From NCBI GenBank assembly GCA_026874595.1, contig CM049313.1:67882659-67946658 (forward strand): 64,000 bases of DNA, read 5' to 3'. The notes under the pieces are model-generated. The model was not told the origin of the DNA. It saw nothing but the letters and a program-made list of their open reading frames with translations, and did not search any database. The position numbers and the translations under genes are program-made. Position 1 is the first letter of the stretch. Each line of letters opens with the position of its first letter. This document shows, piece by piece, positions 1 through 11,749 of this stretch. Source of the stretch: Sipunculus nudus. Its lineage: Eukaryota > Annelida > Sipuncula > Golfingiida > Sipunculidae.

Positions 1-847
1 CTAAAGTTTGCATCATCACCATATCACTAAAATAGTAATCTGCAAAAGGTATCTACATGAGTACTGATTATTTCATGCATTTATCACCATAATACAAAGG
101 CAGCATACAGCAACATGTCGCCCACCTCTAAATTTGTGTTGATTCTGTTTTCATGCCAACATACTGTCTATCACTTCATGGCAAAAGAAGCTTAGAATCT
201 ATACAGCAAACATATGTGACCTTCTACATAAGCGCGTATCTTGTCATGCACGCATATAGTCTAAATTAATTATAAATAAAAATCTTTCCTTTGAACAAGA
301 CATGATGTTCAAATACATGTAACTAGTACATGTAAATTCAATTTCAGCTGAACTTTTTAATATTTTTTAATTGCACTAATAAAGATTTGAATGTGAAGTT
401 GCTGGTAATATCATGTTTGTAGATTTTAAAATATTCCTAACTATTCTTCACGGATATATCAAGCTCCCACTTTGATACGAGACAGGATAATTAAGTTTCT
501 TACATCTCTCACGTCTATAAAGCAGTTAATACATTCGTTAGCATGCAAATAATTGGATATCAAACAGAGGACATTAGATATGAAATATTAATATAATGAA
601 ACCTACCCTAAAAATGACACTTTCATTTTAAGGTGCAGTATTTAAAAATAAATTATCAAATTTAACCGTTGGGAGTGCTGATGAAAAAGGGACTTTTAGC
701 ACGTACAATTTCAGTAGGTACACAGGGCATAATATATACCGCTGACAGGTGTAAGCTTCTTACATAGGTCTGTATCCTGCCACGCACGCATTCAGTCTGA
801 TATAAAAGTAAGAAGCAAGATAAACTCTATATTATATGGATTGTCTA
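1..847. other. AT-rich non-coding stretch with a diverged direct repeat
   Basis: No gene is visible. Two segments about 535 bases apart (around 215-290 and 750-826) resemble each other: both run from a CTTCT(T)ACATA start through a GTATC core to a CACGCA..AGTCT end. They look like two old copies of one dispersed repeat. The rest shows nothing distinctive. Confidence 0.4.
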
Positions 848-1098
848 ATTTATTTTATTATAATATATAGTTTATATGGACAGGTAGTTATAATTACTAT
901 AACAAGCCACTCTCCATTGCTCGGATGGAGGCGTTTGGTGGTACGTTTGGTGTATATATACAGGGGTGAAGGAAAGCGAAGGACAAGGAGTAATTCACCC
1001 ACTTTGGACGGGCCATTACAATCCACTAATAGGAACGATGTTGATTAAAAACAGGGCGCCACTGGAGATAGCCGAGCGTTTTACCACTCGATTGTCCA
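848..1098 (-). mobile_element. tRNA-derived SINE, copy A (diverged)
   Basis: Read on the minus strand it begins near 1098 with a tRNA-like A-box region (the GAGTGGTAAAACGCTCGG motif, near 1070-1092). It then runs through a body about 200 bases long to an A/T-rich tail near 848. Two more copies in the same orientation lie at 16456-16690 and 20460-20667; the 16.5-kb copy preserves the B box best. The B box of this copy is eroded, and the middle carries indels relative to the other two. tRNA-headed short retroposons of this type depend on a LINE for movement. The boundaries come from the limits of similarity among the three copies. Confidence 0.65.
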
Positions 1099-1409
1099 TT
1101 ACATTACATAGAAACAGACATAGGGCTCAAATACGTAAAATTAATATATATATATATATATTTCGGGTTTCCTTATACGCTGTCCCCACTCGGACCAGTG
1201 AAAATACCAGATGCTGGCCCTCAACAAAGATGGATGTCACAACACAGCTGATCCTGACCCCAGTGACTTAACAATAGACCCCCGCAAATGATATTCACAG
1301 CACAATTAGGCTACAACATTTCAAGAGTGCCACTCGATCTGAGCGTGTAGTACGAAACTATTAGTCATGAAATGCCTGCAGAAAAAAAAACTAGTTTAGT
1401 TCTTTCTGT

Positions 1410-1412
<3 letters not shown>

Positions 1413-1455
<43 letters not shown>
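1413..1455. repeat. (AT)n microsatellite
   Basis: Uninterrupted alternating A and T, about 43 bases. Confidence 0.95.
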
Positions 1456-1457
<2 letters not shown>

Positions 1458-3410
1458 GTCAGCAAAGTTGGATGTATGCATTTGATATTACCTAATTGCA
1501 CTAACAGGGTTTACATAAAAGCTGATCATAAAATCTAATTACATGTATGTAGGTTTAAAACATTATAATGATTATTGTTTACGAACATATCAAGTTCAAT
1601 TTTTTATTGTATTGCAGATTTCGACAGATAAGTTTTTTTTGCAACCATCACCTATCCAAAGCAATTACATTTCGAAGGAAGAACATAGCAATAAAAAATG
1701 TTCTACCATTCAAACATACAAATGCATGACAAAGCAGACAAACCTAAGTCATCAAAGGACACTTTCATTTTAATACAATCACAATGTATGCGACTACTGT
1801 GCAAAACCCAACAAATAATGTTTGCTGTACATGTGCTAGTAAACAAAAGCAAATTTAGGACAATTTCAATATATTAACAAAACCATGATTCATTCACATT
1901 TTTCAGACTTTAACCCCTTATAAATGAATTTATCGACCCCGGAAACATAGGAATAGTGCACTTGGAAAGCATTCTAGGACAAATATAACCGAATGTATTG
2001 ATATTTTATAATCCGGCGGCCATCTTGGCCGCCATCTTGGATTTCGACCAACATGGGGTGAATTCCGATTGGCCCTATATCTGAAAATATTGAGTATTAT
2101 GCCAAGTTTCATGCTTCTTTCACTTTTTGCACAATTCTTCTCTTAACAGCTGGACTATATTACTTAACCTTAATTCCAGCATGCGACTTGCGACGGACTT
2201 TACTCTGTCCGCAAAATGGCAGCCCCCATGGGTGGTTAAGAAGTTTTTGCGATGTTCTTGTGCACGTCATTTCTACCAGTCCTTATGTACTTATTTAGTT
2301 AGACAAAAAGTGACTTTACTCTGTAAGGGAAAAACAACAAATATTACATTCAAGTTTCTTTTACTTTTATTCAAGCAGTAGTCATTAATGACGAGGCTGG
2401 TTTTACTCAGAAAGGTTGACTCCAAAATGACGGCTTGAAAGTGGAAACTATGATAGCCGTAATTGCACCGAACTTCAGTTGGGTAACCACCACACATTTT
2501 GTGTAACAACATTTTCTTCATTATTTTCAAATAAACACGGCAATATAAGTTTCTGATGTCAAATACTACCACACAGTAAATATTTTAATACGACTCTTGT
2601 AATGGGTGTTTTATTATGACTTGTATCATGACTCGCGGACCCCTATCAATTTATCTTAAAAAAGGCCTGAATGTCAGTTTGACATGGCAACAACAGTCCA
2701 ACTTTATAACTAGATGTCTGTTTGGCTTATCATTCAAAAATATTTATGATGTGTATTCCAAAACAAAATGAAATGTCCCAGGTAAGACCTTGGGTAAACA
2801 ACCAACATGACAGACCCGCGTGGTGAATGGAAATATATTTAAAATACAATGAGATAATTTATTATAAAATATTGCATTTTGAACGAAGCAAACACGTTGC
2901 TGGTTAAAATCAAAAATTGCCGACAATTTTCAGAAAGCTATAAGAATTGTATTTGCAGAGAGATGGTAAAAATGACACATGCAAAACAGAAAATCAAGAA
3001 CGAGTAGGAATATATAGACTTGATAACTAGGCTGAAAGTATCTCTGTTTAAGGAAATTGTTTCGGCAAGCAACCGAATATTTGTTAAGAGAGAAAAACAT
3101 TGGACGGGTTATAAAATTAGAATGTAATACAAACATGTTCCACTGTCGGGCATGTAAAAATTCATGAAAACCCCCATTCTTCACGACACTGTTACACCTT
3201 AAAGTATATTTTATTGCTGCATTCAATATTACTTTTGCTGCATACAGTGAACTTTCTTATACATTGTTTAAAACTTACCAACAAAGATGAAATTATGTCT
3301 TTGCAGCTTAATCTAGAGATCGTGATTTAAACTGTTACATATACTTATATTGTTATTATTGTTAAAGGTTGGTTTTTTTTGGTAACATTTAATTTAATTT
3401 TTATATTTTC
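1456..3410. other. Non-coding stretch with a doubled GCCATCTTGG motif
   Basis: No gene is supported; open frames here are short and without family motifs. The one distinctive spot is 2017-2040, where GGCCATCTTGG and CGCCATCTTGG lie back to back. In reverse complement each resembles the YY1 zinc-finger consensus (AAGATGGC). No transcription unit is attached to it, so it is noted only. Confidence 0.35.
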
Positions 3411-3412
3411 AG
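3398..3412 (+). other. Candidate splice acceptor for a 5' UTR exon of the peptide-type GPCR
   Basis: A T-rich tract ends in TATTTTCAG at 3412, about 400 bases before the first good ATG of the downstream receptor. Intronless-coding GPCR genes often have their coding exon preceded by a separate non-coding exon, and this tract would serve. There is no transcript evidence, and such motifs are common by chance in AT-rich DNA. Confidence 0.25.
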
Positions 3413-3808
3413 GAGGACCAAAGTCTGGAGGAATGGTGTACTAAAACGTTTCACACCTATTACTGCTCGAGATCTTCGTGACCCATCTAATCTGAATAAG
3501 GCTTACTTATACCAGTTTTACAACAGCAGTGATTACCTCGCAGAATAACATTAATGACAACTTGAGAAAGTTCATCCATAAGGTCTTTACATGGGGTCGT
3601 CTAGCAAGAAAACTTACTACAAGGCTTCCCAATTTTGGACACCTTTTTCTCTGACCGTATGGGACATTAACTAACTGCATCATTCCGGCCGACGATCATC
3701 GAAACCTTATGACACTCTTGTCTTGATGTATTTTAAATTAAACGATCACGCACCTGAACATCAGGCGTGATAGCTTGTCAGCGTCGCGCCGTTTTTCAGA
3801 TTGAAAAC

Positions 3809-5020
3809 ATGTTATCAACAAAAATGACGCTCATACAAAATTCCACCGGGGCGCCAATAGCCGCGTCAAATGATACATTCAGCGGGGAAGACATGGTTCT
3901 ACGGCTCGCTGTTTATTACATGAATCGGTATTTTATGCCGGTGGTTGTTACGATAGGCCTGGTCGGAAATACTTTATCAATCCTGGTATTCTTATGTACT
4001 TACCTTCGCCGATTATCGCTCAGTGTTTACTTGGCCGCCTTGAGCGTATCGGATTCAATTTTCCTCGTTTGTTTATTCATAATTTGGCTCGAGTATGTTC
4101 AAATCCCGATTTTTCACAAGAACGGTATCTGTCAAATTGTCATATATTCTAGCTACGTCAGCAGCTTTCTGTCAGTGTGGTTCGTCGTGTCGTTCAGTGT
4201 TGAACGTTTCATATCAATATGGCTGCCTCTGAGGAAACCGGATCTGTGCACTGCAAAGCGCGCGCGTTACGTCGTCATCGGTTTATCAGTGTTCGCTCTC
4301 ATCGCCTACTCAAGCTCCATGTGGACATCCGGTATCGTGTTGGTGAAAGGTAAATACGTCATATGTACTCCTTTGAACCGCTACACGCACATACATCAAG
4401 TGTTAATGTATTCTGACACTGTAGTTACCCTAATTGTGCCATTTGTGTCGTTATTGTTTCTGAACGTGACCATTGCGTACCGGATTTGGATGTTTCAACA
4501 TCGAAGGTGGATCGCAAGTTCCTCTTCCCAAACCGTACTGATGCGGAGTAGGAAACCGGGGGCCGTGTGCGTCACGAACTTATGTGACGTAGCTCAGATT
4601 AAAGTGACTAAAATGGTACTGCTGGTATCAACAGTGTTTCTTTTGGTGCATCTTCCAAGTTACACAATCAGACTTTACGTATTTCTACGTTCGTTCATCG
4701 ACAAAAATTACGTGACACCCCGCCGGGAATACTTTGTACAGCAGCTTGCCCAAATCATCTATTATTTCGGATTTTCTATCAATTTTTTCCTCTACAGTTT
4801 CTGCAGTGACAAGTTCCGCGAGGCCATGGGGCGCTTCTGGTGGCGAGTAAAGTATAACCTCACCACGTTCTGCCAGAAACAATATGGCGCCCTTCGCCGG
4901 GCTTTTACGTGGTCCGACCACTCGGACAGCAGTTCAAAGAAGGGACTCTATGTCCGTAACGTCACTCCGCCAGAAGGACTTGAATTAAATGGGAGCAAAT
5001 TAGCAAACCATAACATTTGA
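3809..5020 (+). CDS. Class A (rhodopsin-like) peptide-type GPCR, single coding exon
   Basis: A 403-residue seven-transmembrane receptor for the plasma membrane. The start is the ATG at 3809. The frame stays open upstream to a GTG at 3767, which is not a plausible start in an animal; a second ATG lies at 3824. The N-terminus carries NST and NDT glycosylation sites (residues 11 and 21). TM1 is about 42-65 with the GN of the class A core, TM2 71-94, TM3 about 108-131 followed by ERF (132-134) in place of DRY, TM4 153-173, TM5 199-225, TM6 265-290 and TM7 308-330 ending in NFFLY (325-329) for NPxxY. Cys108 and Cys186 form the expected TM3-ECL2 disulfide pair. The usual CWxP of TM6 is replaced by VHLPSY. 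The pattern fits lophotrochozoan neuropeptide receptors (FMRFamide- or TRH-receptor-like), but the ligand cannot be read from sequence. Its last 85 codons are duplicated downstream. Confidence 0.9.
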   Translation: MLSTKMTLIQNSTGAPIAASNDTFSGEDMVLRLAVYYMNRYFMPVVVTIGLVGNTLSILVFLCTYLRRLSLSVYLAALSVSDSIFLVCLFIIWLEYVQIPIFHKNGICQIVIYSSYVSSFLSVWFVVSFSVERFISIWLPLRKPDLCTAKRARYVVIGLSVFALIAYSSSMWTSGIVLVKGKYVICTPLNRYTHIHQVLMYSDTVVTLIVPFVSLLFLNVTIAYRIWMFQHRRWIASSSSQTVLMRSRKPGAVCVTNLCDVAQIKVTKMVLLVSTVFLLVHLPSYTIRLYVFLRSFIDKNYVTPRREYFVQQLAQIIYYFGFSINFFLYSFCSDKFREAMGRFWWRVKYNLTTFCQKQYGALRRAFTWSDHSDSSSKKGLYVRNVTPPEGLELNGSKLANHNI

Positions 5021-5629
5021 CAGTCGATTTAGGTAGCAGGCTGAAAAGCAGTCATATCGCTGATGCGAAAAGTGGATAATAAGGTAACACAATAAGGTAA
5101 TCTTATTAAACGAATACACTGCAAATCTTCACAAACAAATATTCAAAGAAAACACAAGCAATTCTGTGAACCTGGTGCAATGCTCAATTTTGTAAGAACA
5201 TTATTTTTTTTCTGATTTGTGCCCTTGTTTAATTTTGGTCATCTCTTGAATGGACAAATTATAAGGTGAAGTAGACGAGACTTGTAAATTGCCTTTAGTT
5301 ATCACACCGACAGAAGTAATCGACTTGAGATCTACCGTCTGTGACCTTGAAAGAGTGCCCGAAAAATTGCTGCCTTGAAGCAAGTTATGCTCCTAGTTTA
5401 GAGTGTTGATTGTGAAACTTCGTATATTTTTATCTATATTATTCAATCTTGATGTTATAGAGTACATGCGATCGAGCCTTTCATGTTGTATTTAAAATCA
5501 CCTCTGCGTTGGCAAGTTTAATATCGTATAGCTATAGACAACTGATGTGCATAAGTGTCGTGTTTAAGTGTGTCAAGATAAATTTATATTTGTACTGCAT
5601 GAATTTGGAACAAAACAGATGATATATGT

Positions 5630-5678
<49 letters not shown>

Positions 5679-6083
5679 GGTAGGCCTATTTGGATTATTT
5701 TGTTGAATAGAATATTATTGGTAAGATAGTCCTTGTTTGTGATGAGGGTATCACGATTGTAATCCCTCCCCTCCATCTTCTATGGTCTATCCCAAATCAT
5801 ACTGTCCGTTCACTTTTCTTCAGATTAGTTTATCTTTTTCACCTAATTCGACTGCTTCAATCATCCAATTTTTCTCCATTCATGCAAAAAAGAAACATTC
5901 GGGCTGAAATCTAACCACTCACGATGTTCAACCAAACCCTTGTATCGATTTTTACATTAACTATTCAATATGTTCGGCCAAACTTTTACTTATCTATGGC
6001 CCAAATTGTTCACTGAATCAGCTCTATTTCTTAGCCCATTTACGATGTAGAGTTCTTCTTCTATCTGCAATTATCTGAAGCAC
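4766..6083 (+). repeat. Tandem duplication, unit 1 (GPCR 3' end plus 3' flank)
   Basis: This 1318-base unit starts inside codon 320 of the receptor and runs through its stop and about 1.06 kb of 3' flank. It is followed immediately by a second copy at 6084. The two align over their whole length with scattered substitutions; the largest length difference is the TA microsatellite (about 42 bases here, about 17 in unit 2). The junction at 6083/6084 falls between GAAGCAC and TTTGGATTTTC. Unit 2 instead continues from GAAGCACT into unique sequence, so the breakpoint is sharp. Confidence 0.92.
5634..5675. repeat. (AT)n microsatellite in duplication unit 1
   Basis: Alternating TA, about 42 bases. 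The corresponding tract in unit 2 (6953-6969) is much shorter, a direct view of slippage since the duplication. Confidence 0.95.
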
Positions 6084-6338
6084 TTTGGATTTTCTATCAA
6101 TTATTTCCTCTACAGTTTCTGCAGTGACAAGTTCCGCAAGGCCATGGGGCGCTTCTGGTGGCGAGTAAAGTAAAACCTCACCACGTTCTGCCAGAAACAA
6201 TATGGCGCCCTTCGCCGGGCTTTCACGTGGTCCGACCACTCGGACAGCAGTTTAAAGAAGGGACTCTATGTCCGTAACGTCACTCCGCCAGAAGGACTTG
6301 AATTAAATGGGAGCAAATTAGCAAACCATAACATTTGA
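6084..6338 (+). pseudogene. Duplicated and broken C-terminal fragment of the peptide-type GPCR
   Basis: Corresponds to codon 320 to the stop of the 3809-5020 receptor: the end of TM7 and the cytoplasmic tail. It has no start, no TM1-TM6 and no promoter of its own. The codon for Tyr349 of the parent is TAA here (6171-6173), so the tail is interrupted 29 codons in. Other changes from the parent include Glu to Lys in the KFREAM segment and Phe to Tyr in NFFLY. After the stop the frame stays intact to the original TGA at 6336-6338. It is a dead gene fragment carried by the tandem duplication. Confidence 0.9.
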
Positions 6339-7379
6339 CAGTCGATTTAGGTAGCAGGCTTAAAAGCAGTCATATCGCTGATGCGAAAAGTGGATAATAA
6401 GGTAACACAATAAGGTAATCTTATTAAACGAATACACTGCAATTCTTCACAAACAAATATTCAAAGATGACACAAGCAATTCTGTGAACCTAGCGCAATG
6501 CTCAATTTTGTAAGAACATTATTTTATTCTGATTTGTGCCCTTGTTTAATTTTGGTCATCTCTTGAATGGACAAATTATAAGGTGAAGTAGACGAGACTT
6601 GTAACTTGCCTTTAGTTATCACACCGACAGAAGTAATCGACTTGAGATCTACCGTCTGTGACCTTGAAAGAGTGCCCGAAAAATTGCTGCCTTGAAGCAA
6701 GTTATGCTCCTAGTTTAGAGTGTTGATTGCGAAACTTCGTTTTTTTTTTATCAATAATATTTAATCTTGATGTTATAGAGTACATGCGATCGAGCCTTTC
6801 AAGTTGTATTTGAAATCACCTCTGCGTTGGCAAGTTTAATATCGTATAGCTATAGACAACTGATGTGCACAAGTGTCGTGTTTAAGTGTGTCAAGATAAA
6901 TTTATATTTGTACTGCATGAATGTGGAACAAAACAGATGATATATGTTTGAATATATATATATATATATGTCGGTAGGCCTATTTGGATTATTTTGTTGA
7001 ATAAAATATTGTTGGTAAGATAGTCCTTGTTTGTGATGAGGGTATCACGATTGTAATCCCTCCCCTCCATCTTCTATGGTCTATCCCAAATCATACTGTC
7101 CGTTCACTTTTACTCAGATTAGTTTATCTTTTTCACCTAATTCGACTGCTTCAATCATCCAATTTTTTCTCCATTCATGCATAAAAGAAACATTCAGGCT
7201 GAAATCTAACCACTCACGATGTTCAACCAAACCCTTGTATCGATTTTTACATTAACTATTCAATATGTTCGGCCAAACTTTTACTTATCTATGGCCCAAA
7301 TTGTTCACTGAATCAGCTCAATTTCTTAGCCCATTCACGATGTAGAGTTTTTCGTCTATCTACAATTATCTGAAGCACT
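6084..7379 (+). repeat. Tandem duplication, unit 2
   Basis: The second copy of the 4766-6083 unit, offset by 1318 bases at its start. It contains the broken GPCR tail (6084-6338) and the duplicated 3' flank, with a shortened TA tract. It ends at 7379, where the sequence passes to unique DNA. Similarity to unit 1 is high by eye, so the duplication is recent relative to most repeats in this window. Confidence 0.92.
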
Positions 7380-8159
7380 GAAACTCACACTCCTTCTATC
7401 TACCATTATCGTATACCCTAATCTAATCGGGTCACATCATCTGACGTTATAAGATAATCCTTCCCTATTTCAGCTGTCATGATTTGCTAACTTGCCATTC
7501 GTTGCTAAAGGAAATGCTTATGATCGACATGCAAATACGGTATTCGATTATTTTAATTTTCATACATGTTTTCACGATGGAAATTAATCATTTACAGAGT
7601 AATGGTTAGTACCTGTTGTTTAGTGTTAAACTTAAAAAGATTAAGTTGCGTTGCGATGCAGACTTGGGCATGATTGCTTTCTTCACTAGACGGAAGAAGA
7701 ATTCATATTTCTGCTGAGTCATGAACTCCCAGCCTTGTCCTTATCAATTTACTTTGTTTGTAGCCATTGCCTTCCTAATTACCTTAATCAGTTACTGTTC
7801 ACTTTCTTTACCCGGTAAATTATTTCCAATCGACAAATCTTCCACACTCCCCACACGCCTAAATTATTTTAACAACTGAGCTATTGGGCTGATTTGATCT
7901 AAGAAAAATCCGTCATTTCTACAAGGCGTTGTCAATAGTGCACCAATGTGTCCTAGAACCATATAGCAATAAATCTAGAATCACTATAGCGGATGGAAAT
8001 CCTAAACTATTTTGACTGAATACTGGCTAGAGCGATTGAACAAAATAAATATGACTATTTTACTGAAGCATACAAACCTAATGAAACATATATTATCGAA
8101 CTAGAGTATAAATTATTTTAATTCGTTATCCGCATTTAATGGCATCAACCCCTGCCAAA
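7380..8159. other. Non-coding stretch, nothing recognised
   Basis: AT-rich unique sequence between the GPCR duplication and a SINE-like element. No coding frame, RNA gene or repeat motif was recognised. Confidence 0.4.
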
Positions 8160-8475
8160 GGCACCAAGAGAAAGCCGGCTTCTGTTGTTTATGGGCAGAA
8201 CACAAGGCCCAAAGTCGGAAGATCGTGAGTTCGAATCTCAGCCCAGGAGTGGTGTGAGAGATTCACTTTCGGTCCCCAAATGTGTGAGGGCTGTACAGGC
8301 TTAATGCGAAGACCGTGAACCTTGGTCGTGTTTTAATCACGTACGCGTGCGCCTTTCAGGGTTTCTTGGTGTCATGACCCAGCAATGGGGATGATTACAA
8401 ATGCGGGCCCGCAGTTAGGTACATCGAAGCTGGATGGTTGGCATCTGTGTGCAAACACGTGGTGGTGACATGGAA
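8160..8475 (+). mobile_element. SINE-like, tRNA-headed element
   Basis: This region is clearly richer in G and C than its flanks. It contains a good B-box-like motif, GAGTTCGAATCTC, near 8229-8241. A poor A box lies upstream, and about 230 bases of non-tRNA body follow. An internal pol III-type B box with a long unrelated 3' body suggests an old tRNA-derived SINE. It is not the family at 848, 16456 and 20460. No second copy is in the window, so the ends are guesses. Confidence 0.4.
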
Positions 8476-9614
8476 TTCATTAGATAAAATTTGTAATTAT
8501 TAAAACCAGCATTAAAAACTACAAAATAAAATAATAGAAAACATAGAAAATAACACTTCTTAAATACACGTTCTACTAAATATCAGTCATGTCTGTACCT
8601 AAAGAGTATACCCTGCATGATTCTCAAGTATATCCCAGGCGGGTTTTTATAAAGGAAAACTAACAAATTGGTCCGAGATAAATTACAACTGTAAATTTAT
8701 TTAATTCAACGATACATCCTGATCAATGAACTTTCATTAATAAAACTGGAACTGTTCGTACATTGTATAGGGAAGAGTTAACTATTCAGCGACTGCCAAT
8801 CCATTTTGTCGTTTATCTCATCTCGCTCTGCCTCTCCAGTGATTAGTTTCATGCTGAGTGATCTCGATGTCGGTTGATATATTGGTCAATGGCGTGACAG
8901 GGGGTATCATTTACATACCGCTAAGATGATGTAAAATAAGGACATCATAAGCTGCCTTGTAAATGGCTCAGGAAAAACACGAGTAATACCATAATGAATG
9001 GTGCCCGTTGGTTAAGTTTTGTTTGTGATCGCTTGCAAAAGAAATTAGAACTAATTATTGTCATTAACGAACGCAACAACGGGGATTGATCTTTCGTTAA
9101 AATTTTGTTTTCGAAAAAGGTAATATCCATTTTGGCCAATCGAGTAAATGATTTAAAATAGAACTGCTTATAACATGATCCCTCAACTATCTATGGATAA
9201 AACAAAACACATTGGACGTGTTTTTTTTTTTTTTTGTTATGGGAATCAGGTTGATTGCGCTAGCATGAACAGGGCTTGTGCCTTGCTTGGGGTGGGGCAA
9301 AGCAATTACTGCCGAGAGACTACCTAGTCTTCCATCAAATGTTGATAATGTTTCATATCGATACTCAATTTTAGAGATATAATTAAACGAGCTGACGGTA
9401 AATGAGGAACTAGTATAATTGACGATATGAGTGGATAATTTTAAGGTTTGAGTTTTAATTTAATCAAATTTTAAGAGATATTTTGAAAGTAAAATTATGA
9501 GATATATAGCTATATTTTTGTAGATGCCACTCCAAGGCCAGCATCAAATTAGCAAAGGACACTCCAGCGCAGCAGCTGCAGACTGCCCGGCCTAGAGGAG
9601 AAGTCGGACGAACC
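8476..9614. other. Non-coding stretch, nothing recognised
   Basis: AT-rich, with only a short poly-T tract (about 9220-9236). No gene or repeat is supported. Confidence 0.4.
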
Positions 9615-9844
9615 CAGGGGCGTCAATATCGGGGGGATGATGTAATCATTCCCCGAAAACCGTTCAGAGAAAAATATTTATATATTTCAAATAAAAAAAA
9701 ATTTAATAATTTAATAAATAGAATTATAGACTTTGGTATCATTTTTGAGTTTTTTTGCATACAGACAATATAAATATGTGTTTGTGTGTGTGTTTAAGTC
9801 ACCCCCCCCCCCCCCCCACCGTGCAAGATAAATTGACGCCACTT
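9615..9844. mobile_element. hAT-like MITE (GGGGCGTCAAT family), copy 1
   Basis: Begins CAGGGGCGTCAATAT and ends with the inverted counterpart AATTGACGCCACTT. Subterminal G and C runs include a C tract of about 16 bases near 9802-9817. The flanks GACGAACC (9607-9614) and GACGATCC (9845-9852) match at seven of eight positions. That is the 8-bp target-site duplication expected of hAT transposons, whose ends commonly begin CAG(T/G)GGCG. The interior is A/T-rich and non-coding, so it is non-autonomous. Related copies lie at 23294, 28237 and 62760. Confidence 0.75.
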
Positions 9845-9852
9845 GACGATCC

Positions 9853-11749
9853 TGCAGAGCAGCAGAACCCACGCGCATTCGGTGCCGGTGGCCTAAATAC
9901 CTCTTTCATCAACGAGCAGACAGTTTGGTGCTGACTGCAACAAATATAATGAAAGCGAAGAATTCCCGAATCAACACCCTAATAACGTACAATGTTCCGA
10001 ATCAAATCTACAAATGTCGCTGTAATAAGCACAGGGGAACACCCCACCCTGAACATATAATCCAGCCAGGCACGGATTATATAAGTAACTTAAGGTTAGG
10101 CACACAATAATAATGTTTTATTTTGTAGTAGTACAACAACCTGGATACACGGCCGTCTTCACATCATCATCGGCTCTGAATGAAGCAATATGCTTTGGCA
10201 CCTCCCGCTTTGCATCTAAATGTATCCCAGAATCCCCCCCCCCCCCCCCCAACCATCACCAGTCATGATTGTATGCATCTTTTCATCCCTTCTATTCAAT
10301 ATAAAACTCCAAAACTTCTTTTGTGCCATAGCCGCGTCTGTAAAACGGTAAGATAAGTGAACTCGAATTGCTTGACAATAAAAAACAGTTTCAACAAAAA
10401 ACGAATGCTCAATTATTAATACAAAGTGACATCGTGAGTCCGCGTCTGTATGACAGTCCTTGCAGGAGTACACATAGTAATTCCTTGCATGGTACAGACT
10501 GGAGTTTTCAAAATCTTACACGCTTTCTAGTAGAAGTGAAGGTAAATTCACAAAAACATAAGAACAGCTTGTCTGATATAGCTTAAAAGCTTAATCAATT
10601 GAACGATAACAGGAATTAACTGTTCAACAAATAGACCTGCAGACAGTTCACGAAAGCATTCGCGGTGGCATAAGCGAAGCTAAATGAAGGCGCTCAATTT
10701 AACCATCCGAAAGGACACCATTAGCCAAATTTCCACAAATGAGTTGTTTTACTACATTCTTATTTATGTAACAAATCTTAAAAGTCTCAGTCAGAGAAGG
10801 TAAGTTAATTCCATCATTCACATGCCTCTTCCTGATCGTGCTTTGCAGCTGAATCTTTGTAACTTTAGTCTCAAAAGGGAAAGATCACCTGTGCAGTTGG
10901 TCACCAATATGTGCATATGCACATGGGCACTCTAAGTGGAATTTCCACATTGGGAAAAAAAACTTCAAGTTGTCTTCAGATATTTCCTCAGAAGCCATGT
11001 ATATTGAGTGCTTCAACTTTCATGATGAATTAACCCACTAATTCAGCAGACCACAGTAAACAAGTTTTTTTTTTTTGCGAAAGACCCTGGACAAATTCTG
11101 ACTTTTTAATTTGCCCTGTTGCTATGTTGTTAATAAGTTAAATTAATGATACCAGTTCTAGCTAAGATATCGTATAATCTTATCGTTAGTTTGAATGTCC
11201 ACAGGTTTCATGTGTCTCTCAAAGCGTAGCGTATAGAGAAAAATAGGCCTATTGGGTATTATTTATTAAGAGGCAGCAATTTATTTAGACGGAAAGTTGC
11301 AAAGTATCTCTGGTAAATAATAGCTAATGTTTACACGTGTTTTTTGCTCGAATGTTAAATACATCTAGCTCTCCATGCGTATTTCAAGTTTGTCACTTTG
11401 GTTTTTATTAGCAGATTGCTTATGTATATATAGGTCTTATACAGTATATAAAAGCGCTATCCACCTACTTGACTCGAGATGAACTCAGTCTGGTTTCTCA
11501 TGTCTTACCTCCGAGCCGGAGTCCCTAAGGCCAAAATAAATGTATGGTTCTCAGGCACCGCCAGCGTCAATTTTACCCCCCCCCCCCCCCGCATCAACAT
11601 TTTATTTTTATTTTCACCTTTCAAGAAGATAAACTAATGCAAGTTTGATAAAATTTCCTTTTTTATATAGTGTTTCCACCTGTTTAGCAAAACAAAAAAG
11701 AAATACGTTATGATCATGCCTATCCCTAATCATATGACATTTTATCGAA
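9853..11749. other. Non-coding stretch with C homopolymers
   Basis: No gene. C tracts occur near 10236-10251 and 11574-11590. The second follows GCGTCAATTTTAC, which resembles the start of the GGGGCGTCAAT MITE family and may be a truncated end of one. Otherwise AT-rich and featureless. Confidence 0.4.

Noticed and set aside
3767-3808. N-terminal extension of the peptide-type GPCR from 3767
   Set aside because: The codon at 3767 is GTG, not ATG. In an animal gene the first ATG in frame is at 3809.
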